Below, in pieces: positions 41,112 through 43,563 of a DNA stretch of 43,563 nucleotides; within the stretch, counting starts at the first letter, position 1; each line of letters starts with the position of its first letter. The notes under the pieces were generated by a model, which worked only from the letters and a program-made list of their open reading frames with translations, was not told where the DNA came from and ran no database searches. Origin of the DNA: Actinomycetes bacterium. GTDB taxonomy: Bacteria > Actinomycetota > Acidimicrobiia > Acidimicrobiales > RAAP-2. The position numbers and the translations under genes are program-made. The stretch spans positions 1-43,563 of the forward strand of contig JAJYWG010000066.1 of NCBI GenBank assembly GCA_021791615.1, read 5' to 3'.

Positions 41112-42371
41112 TCACCCAAACGTCCCGACGCTCCACTCCCTTCCCCCGTCGGCAGTCACGTAGGTCACGTTTTCGGTGGGAGCAACTTGCACCGTGAACA
41201 GAGCTTGGCTCCCGTTGACTGCTTGCAAGTTCCCAAGACCCTCAATACCGGTGGCGAGCCTTTGTCGCACGTTCGGAAGTCCCGAGCCGGAGTCCACCAC
41301 GTTCCAGTTTCTTCCAGCATCGCTGGTCCGGTACACAAGCCATGTGCCAGAAGCCGACGCCCCCGCAATCCACCAAGAACTCCCATTTGCCACCGATACC
41401 GACACCGGCGCCTCGTAGGCACCTGTCCCACTCGTGCTCTGGATCGGCTGCGCTCCGATCACACGGGTCACACCGGTCTTCCAGGTCGCACCCTTGTCCT
41501 GCGAGATATCAAAGAGGACTTTCACCGTATGAGACCCCTTGGAAACGATCACGATAGGCAAGACCCCAACAGCGCCGAAGAACTGAGGTTGCTCCATCGT
41601 CGCTGTGGACGACGGCAACCCAGGCACGGTGGCCGCGGTCCACGATCTTCCACCATTCTCGGTCTTTTCCATTACCGGGCGAGAGAGGATCGTGCCCGTG
41701 TTGGGAGCGACCGCGAACCCGTCTGTCGGAGTGGTGAACACAAGGGCGCCATTGAAGAAGGAGCTGAAGGCCGGAACAGGGAGCACCGACCAGGTGGAAC
41801 CTCCGTCCGTGGTTGCTTGAAATGACACCCCTTGCGCTGCCGGGTTTCCGGCTAGCAACCAGCCGTCTTGTGTGTTCAAGAAGTCGACTTGACCAGTACC
41901 TCCCGAGCCGACCCACACCGGTTCCGGCGTGGACCATTGGGCACCGCCGTCAACGGTGTGGAGCAGGTAGCCCGCGCTCTCGTCACGGGTACTCGCCACG
42001 ACCCACCCGTTCTCGGTAGTGGGAAACGATGCGCTGAGCGCGACAAGGCGTGTTGTCGGACGATTGGGGGCTGTGGGGAGGGAGATCGCCTGGTACTGCG
42101 AAAAGTTCCTCGTCGTCAGCAGGCTAGAGGAATGCGAGATCCCCTTGTCGGTCACCTTGTCGGTCACCTTGCGGAGCACGCCGAATTCGGGAGAAGCGAT
42201 CTTGTCCAGGAGGGTTACTTCGAGAGCGGTCGCCGGGACAGACGTCTTCTTGCTCTTGGGCGAAGGCGTCGTCGTGCTCGGGGTAGAGCTGCACGACGCA
42301 GCCACCAATCCAGCGCAGCACAGCACCCCCAAGTACCCCGGAAGTGAACGCCGCCACCTCGCGAAATCCAT
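41112..42371 (-). CDS. Lipoprotein with six Asp-box (BNR) repeats, beta-propeller-like
   Basis: Protein of 419 residues. A signal sequence ends in a lipobox-like AASC at Cys27, then a Thr/Pro/Ser/Lys linker. Six Asp-box motifs of the form T-x-D-G-G-x-x-W follow: TVDGGAQW, TTDGGSTW, TENGGRSW, SQDKGATW, TSDAGRNW, TADGGREW. This predicts a beta-propeller like Ycf48 or sialidase-type proteins, outside the membrane. No catalytic residues are recognised. The ATG at 42371 has GGGGAGGAG upstream; a longer frame to 42512 would hide the signal peptide. Codon use is less GC-biased than in the core genes, in line with an island. Confidence 0.85.
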   Translation of the reverse strand: MDFARWRRSLPGYLGVLCCAGLVAASCSSTPSTTTPSPKSKKTSVPATALEVTLLDKIASPEFGVLRKVTDKVTDKGISHSSSLLTTRNFSQYQAISLPTAPNRPTTRLVALSASFPTTENGWVVASTRDESAGYLLHTVDGGAQWSTPEPVWVGSGGTGQVDFLNTQDGWLLAGNPAAQGVSFQATTDGGSTWSVLPVPAFSSFFNGALVFTTPTDGFAVAPNTGTILSRPVMEKTENGGRSWTAATVPGLPSSTATMEQPQFFGAVGVLPIVIVSKGSHTVKVLFDISQDKGATWKTGVTRVIGAQPIQSTSGTGAYEAPVSVSVANGSSWWIAGASASGTWLVYRTSDAGRNWNVVDSGSGLPNVRQRLATGIEGLGNLQAVNGSQALFTVQVAPTENVTYVTADGGREWSVGTFG

Positions 42372-42432
42372 GACTCCTCCCCTCACGGTACCCAGACCGT
42401 GCAGCTCCGGGCTCGGTCTGACCTCTGGCGGT

Positions 42433-42470
42433 CGCCCTGCGTGCCACTTTTCGTTGGGGCACGCAGGGCG
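42433..42470 (-). terminator. Strong GC hairpin between the two exported-protein genes
   Basis: A perfect 13-pair stem (42433-42445 with 42458-42470) around a 12-base loop lies 75 bp after the stop of the gene at 42545. There is no T-run, so it may act as a Rho-assisted terminator or mRNA stabiliser. It separates that gene from the lipoprotein gene. Confidence 0.55.
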
Positions 42471-42544
42471 TCGGCACACACTCCGAACGCTTGCCCGCCC
42501 TGGCACCAGCACGATCGAGCTAGCGCCAGAGCCTTACGTCGCTC

Positions 42545-43321
42545 TCAGGGTTCCCAGGTGCGCGTGGCGACATCGAAACGAATCGATGTCCCAGCGGCGC
42601 TGTCGAGGGTGACGGCAGGTCCTGTCACACTCACGATGGTGAGCGCGCCGTGGTGCTCGGGAGACAGGTACGGGACGTACCCGCTAGTGCTTGTCAGTGT
42701 GAGGACGACGACCATTCCCTGCCCGGTTGTCCCGGCACCCGTGTCACTCACCGAGCTCCGCTCCACCCCGGCGAACACTTGGGTGTCCTTTCCGCCCAGT
42801 GTGAGCGCCCAAGCGCTGTCTGTCTTCATGTCGAGGTACCCGGGCACCCCGTTGTACTGCCCCATGCGACCAAAGTGCCGAGCGGGGGCCGGGGTAGGGT
42901 GCTCGCATCCGTTCGCGTTCGAAATCTCTGCTGGAGTCGCGTCGGCCTTGGAACCGACTGTGATCTGCCACTGGCAAATGATGTTGCCAATCGCCGCCAG
43001 CGGCGTCTTCCCTCGGGCCTTCTCCTCATTGGCAAGCGCGCTCACACCCTTCGACAGGCACTGGCCGTTGGCCCACGTCAGGAACGCAGTCGTGTGATCA
43101 GACGCAATTTGGTCTTGGGCGTGCTGGCACAACCACTCCACACTCTGTGTGACACTCGCTAGCGAACCCGCCTGAGTGGGCGTTGCGGCTGACGCGGCTC
43201 TACCCCCAGTCGGACCGCCGACCACAGAGAGCGCCACAACTGCCACCAACCCAAGGCAGGCGATTCCCATCGCCACCATGGCAACCCGGCGCCACTTCCC
43301 AAATCGCATCTCGGCACTCAT
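42545..43321 (-). CDS. Exported or membrane-anchored protein of unknown function
   Basis: Protein of 258 residues. Basic residues near the N terminus (MRFGKWRR) and a hydrophobic segment at about 13-35 predict a signal peptide or anchor. The rest is polar, with four Cys in the middle (WLCQHAQ, NGQCLSK, NIICQW, NGCEHP), possibly two disulfides. No family recognised. The ATG at 43321 is preceded by AAAGGAAG; an internal ATG at 43309 is possible. Same strand and similar composition as the lipoprotein gene downstream. Confidence 0.75.
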   Translation of the reverse strand: MSAEMRFGKWRRVAMVAMGIACLGLVAVVALSVVGGPTGGRAASAATPTQAGSLASVTQSVEWLCQHAQDQIASDHTTAFLTWANGQCLSKGVSALANEEKARGKTPLAAIGNIICQWQITVGSKADATPAEISNANGCEHPTPAPARHFGRMGQYNGVPGYLDMKTDSAWALTLGGKDTQVFAGVERSSVSDTGAGTTGQGMVVVLTLTSTSGYVPYLSPEHHGALTIVSVTGPAVTLDSAAGTSIRFDVATRTWEP

Positions 43322-43496
43322 CCCAAGTACTTCCTTTTTCTTGTATTGCGCTCTACATTGCGTGCGTACGTATGCACTTCAAACTTTAGTCAGCGTGCTT
43401 TGGATATCAATGCCTCACGGTCAATTCGTAAACATTCGGGGCTTCGGTATGAGTCCCCTCACGTGGTGGGAATTCGGGGCAGGTCCACCACCAGGT
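43322..43496. promoter_or_regulatory. AT-richer intergenic region with a CGTACG palindrome
   Basis: The leader of the exported-protein gene. CGTACG, flanked by TGC and GCA (about 43358-43375), forms an imperfect palindrome. GC content is clearly lower than in the core. It probably holds the promoter, but no convincing -35/-10 pair can be fixed. Confidence 0.3.
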
Positions 43497-43563
43497 GAGC
43501 CATCGGCGTGATGCTCGGTGTGTACATCACAAGTGCACAGCGAGGAGGTCACACCGATGGCTC
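43497..43563 (+). promoter_or_regulatory. Nested inverted repeats around a ribosome site at the window edge
   Basis: Outer arms of 15 bases (43497-43511 and 43549-43563) match at 14 positions. Inside, GTGATG and CATCAC (43508-43513, 43525-43530) form a second stem. GAGGAGG at 43542-43548 lies in the loop, and the ATG at 43557 lies in the outer stem. Confidence 0.45.
43557..43563 (+). CDS. Start of a gene cut by the window edge
   Basis: ATGGCTC at the very end, with GAGGAGGT eight bases upstream, is a good start site. Only two codons (Met-Ala) are visible, so nothing can be said of the product. Confidence 0.4.

Overview
The window is a gene-dense, very high-GC stretch of an actinobacterial chromosome. 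GTG starts are frequent, stop and start codons often overlap as GTGA, and promoters look leaderless. Supporting markers are a SigR/RsrA-type sigma/anti-sigma pair, CrgA, a PASTA kinase/PstP/FHA block and a folate-pantothenate-lysS gene order like that of mycobacteria. The mix (TilS-Hpt fusion, no ftsH next to hpt, MurL/MurD2) would suit a deep-branching class such as Acidimicrobiia. That placement is an inference.

Positions 1-2215 hold the start of clpC (minus strand), a polyprenyl diphosphate synthase (plus strand) and a small secreted helical protein (minus strand). The last has three 11-bp-spaced direct repeats upstream. Positions 2399-16589 form one long minus-strand run of 16 genes. In transcription order these are sigR, rsrA, a zinc-metalloprotease-like gene, tilS-hpt (fused), folE, folP, a phosphatase-like gene without its catalytic cysteine, folB, folK, a DUF2520 gene, panC, panD, nadB, nadC, coaX and lysS. 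The run makes folate, pantothenate, NAD and the first step of CoA, tied to tRNA modification and charging.

Positions 16696-22320 (plus strand) carry a CYP142-like P450, an SDR, pgeF, murL and murD2. The last three are a peptidoglycan-precursor cassette: editing of the first stem residue, then attachment of L-Glu and its epimerisation. Positions 22390-32257 hold accessory metabolism: an FAD-linked 2-hydroxyacid-type oxidase divergent from an APC permease with a palindrome between them, an FKBP lipoprotein, two hotdog thioesterases, a pirin, an SDR, a FadA5-like thiolase, a DUF3817 protein and a TIGR03085-type protein.

Positions 32273-38035 are the cell-division/signalling block: crgA, a trpG/pabA-type amidotransferase, pknB with five PASTA domains, pstP and two FHA genes. 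pknA, pbpA and rodA, usual between pknB and pstP, are absent. A tRNA-Leu(CAG) at 38150 ends the conserved core. Beyond it lies an island: lower-GC hairpins, an IS1380-family element with 17-bp inverted repeats, a 4-bp target duplication and a nonsense-mutated transposase, gene fragments, and two exported proteins of unknown role.

The most unusual feature is a set of short tandem repeats sitting at gene ends. Repeats inside genes have periods that are multiples of three (15, 18, 24 bp). Repeats straddling stop codons have periods 8, 13, 14 and 23 bp. At three loci these recreate a GTGA stop/start overlap in every unit, giving chains of 3-8-codon mini-ORFs and TGA in all three frames.
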